NCBI GenBank assembly: GCA_003168335.1
Contig: PMSM01000003.1
Span: 124,001-188,000 of the forward strand
Source: Blastocatellia bacterium
GTDB taxonomy: Bacteria > Acidobacteriota > Blastocatellia > Pyrinomonadales > Pyrinomonadaceae
Direction: 5' to 3'
Length of the DNA: 64,000 bases
The notes beneath the pieces are model-generated. The model had not been told where the DNA came from. It saw only the letters and a program-made list of their open reading frames with translations, and made no database searches. The translations under genes were made by a program, and so were the position numbers. Shown here piece by piece: positions 63,900 through 64,000 of the stretch; position 1 is the first letter of the stretch; each line of letters starts with the position of its first letter.

Positions 63900-64000
63900 A
63901 TGTCACTAGAAAGCATAACTGCGGCGATCAAACTGGCTCCCCTTCAAAGAACGCTCGCCACTGGGGGCCAGGAGGTCATTAGTTTTCATCGACCTCTTTG
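63900..64000 (+). CDS. Possible start of a gene cut by the window edge
   Basis: An ATG at 63900 opens a frame without stop to the edge (MSLESITAAIKLAPLQRTLA...). There is no clear ribosome site, and only 33 codons are visible, so support is weak. Confidence 0.25.
   Translation, partial: MSLESITAAIKLAPLQRTLATGGQEVISFHRPL

Noticed and set aside
1-64000. CRISPR array
   Set aside because: The many repeats are palindromic, irregularly spaced and of different sequence; no regular repeat-spacer pattern was seen.

Overview
The window is a bacterial chromosome segment, most likely from an Acidobacteriota of the Blastocatellia/Pyrinomonadales type. I infer this from the CPQCRRRYSDD...FCLDDG zinc-ribbon membrane proteins, the divergent TPR-Fis regulator with a small exported peptide, the RHS protein style, and the many short palindromic repeats between genes. 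No database search was possible, so this assignment rests on recognition only.

Layout. (1) 1-3.9 kb, minus strand: part of a bacterial microcompartment (BMC) locus with a hexameric shell protein, an acylating aldehyde dehydrogenase with a long C-terminal tail, an EutN/CcmL vertex protein, an ACT-domain protein and a zinc-ribbon membrane protein cut by the window edge. (2) 4-25.3 kb: ordinary chromosome. It holds a RodZ-like membrane HTH protein, guaB, lipB, a threonine dehydratase-like enzyme, membrane proteins, lipA, a phospholipase D-like protein, a DUF1835 protein, egtB, a flavoprotein disulfide reductase, selD, a secreted alpha/beta hydrolase, a TrxR-like flavoprotein without CxxC, an M61 peptidase and an AlaX-type editing protein. 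selD has an in-frame TGA at the catalytic position and is a selenoprotein; its true start is at 18899. Palindromic repeat elements fill the spacers and have also entered two genes (egtB, alaX) in frame.

(3) 25.3-31 kb: tRNA-Ala(CGC) followed by a tyrosine integrase, an excisionase-like HTH protein, a relaxase and a RHH accessory protein. This is the core of an integrative mobilizable element inserted at the tRNA 3' end, with a candidate oriT region near 30.95-31.05 kb. (4) 31-44.6 kb: cargo lying between two 21-bp near-identical direct repeats. It contains a three-gene operon (nitrilase-like protein, small middle protein, Rad50/SMC-like ATPase) that looks like a little-described ABC-three-component defence system, a giant DUF4011 helicase-nuclease, small plasmid-type genes and a frameshifted ArdC-like antirestriction gene. 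(5) 44.6-56 kb: a TPR-Fis-receiver regulator divergent from a small exported peptide, then an RHS polymorphic toxin with its immunity gene and a displaced, frameshifted second RHS tip.

(6) 56.2-62.7 kb: an HTH protein, then a two-gene operon of a nuclease-like protein and a NACHT NTPase with an Mrr-like N-terminus, which is probably antiphage. A 1.3-kb transposon-like unit with 14-bp perfect terminal inverted repeats and an 8-bp target duplication separates the HTH gene from this pair. It carries three unknown genes and no transposase. (7) 62.8-64 kb: small element-type genes, including a 31-residue lysine-rich peptide and a gene broken by a TGA. I saw no second copy of the tRNA 3' end, so the right boundary of the island probably lies outside the window.
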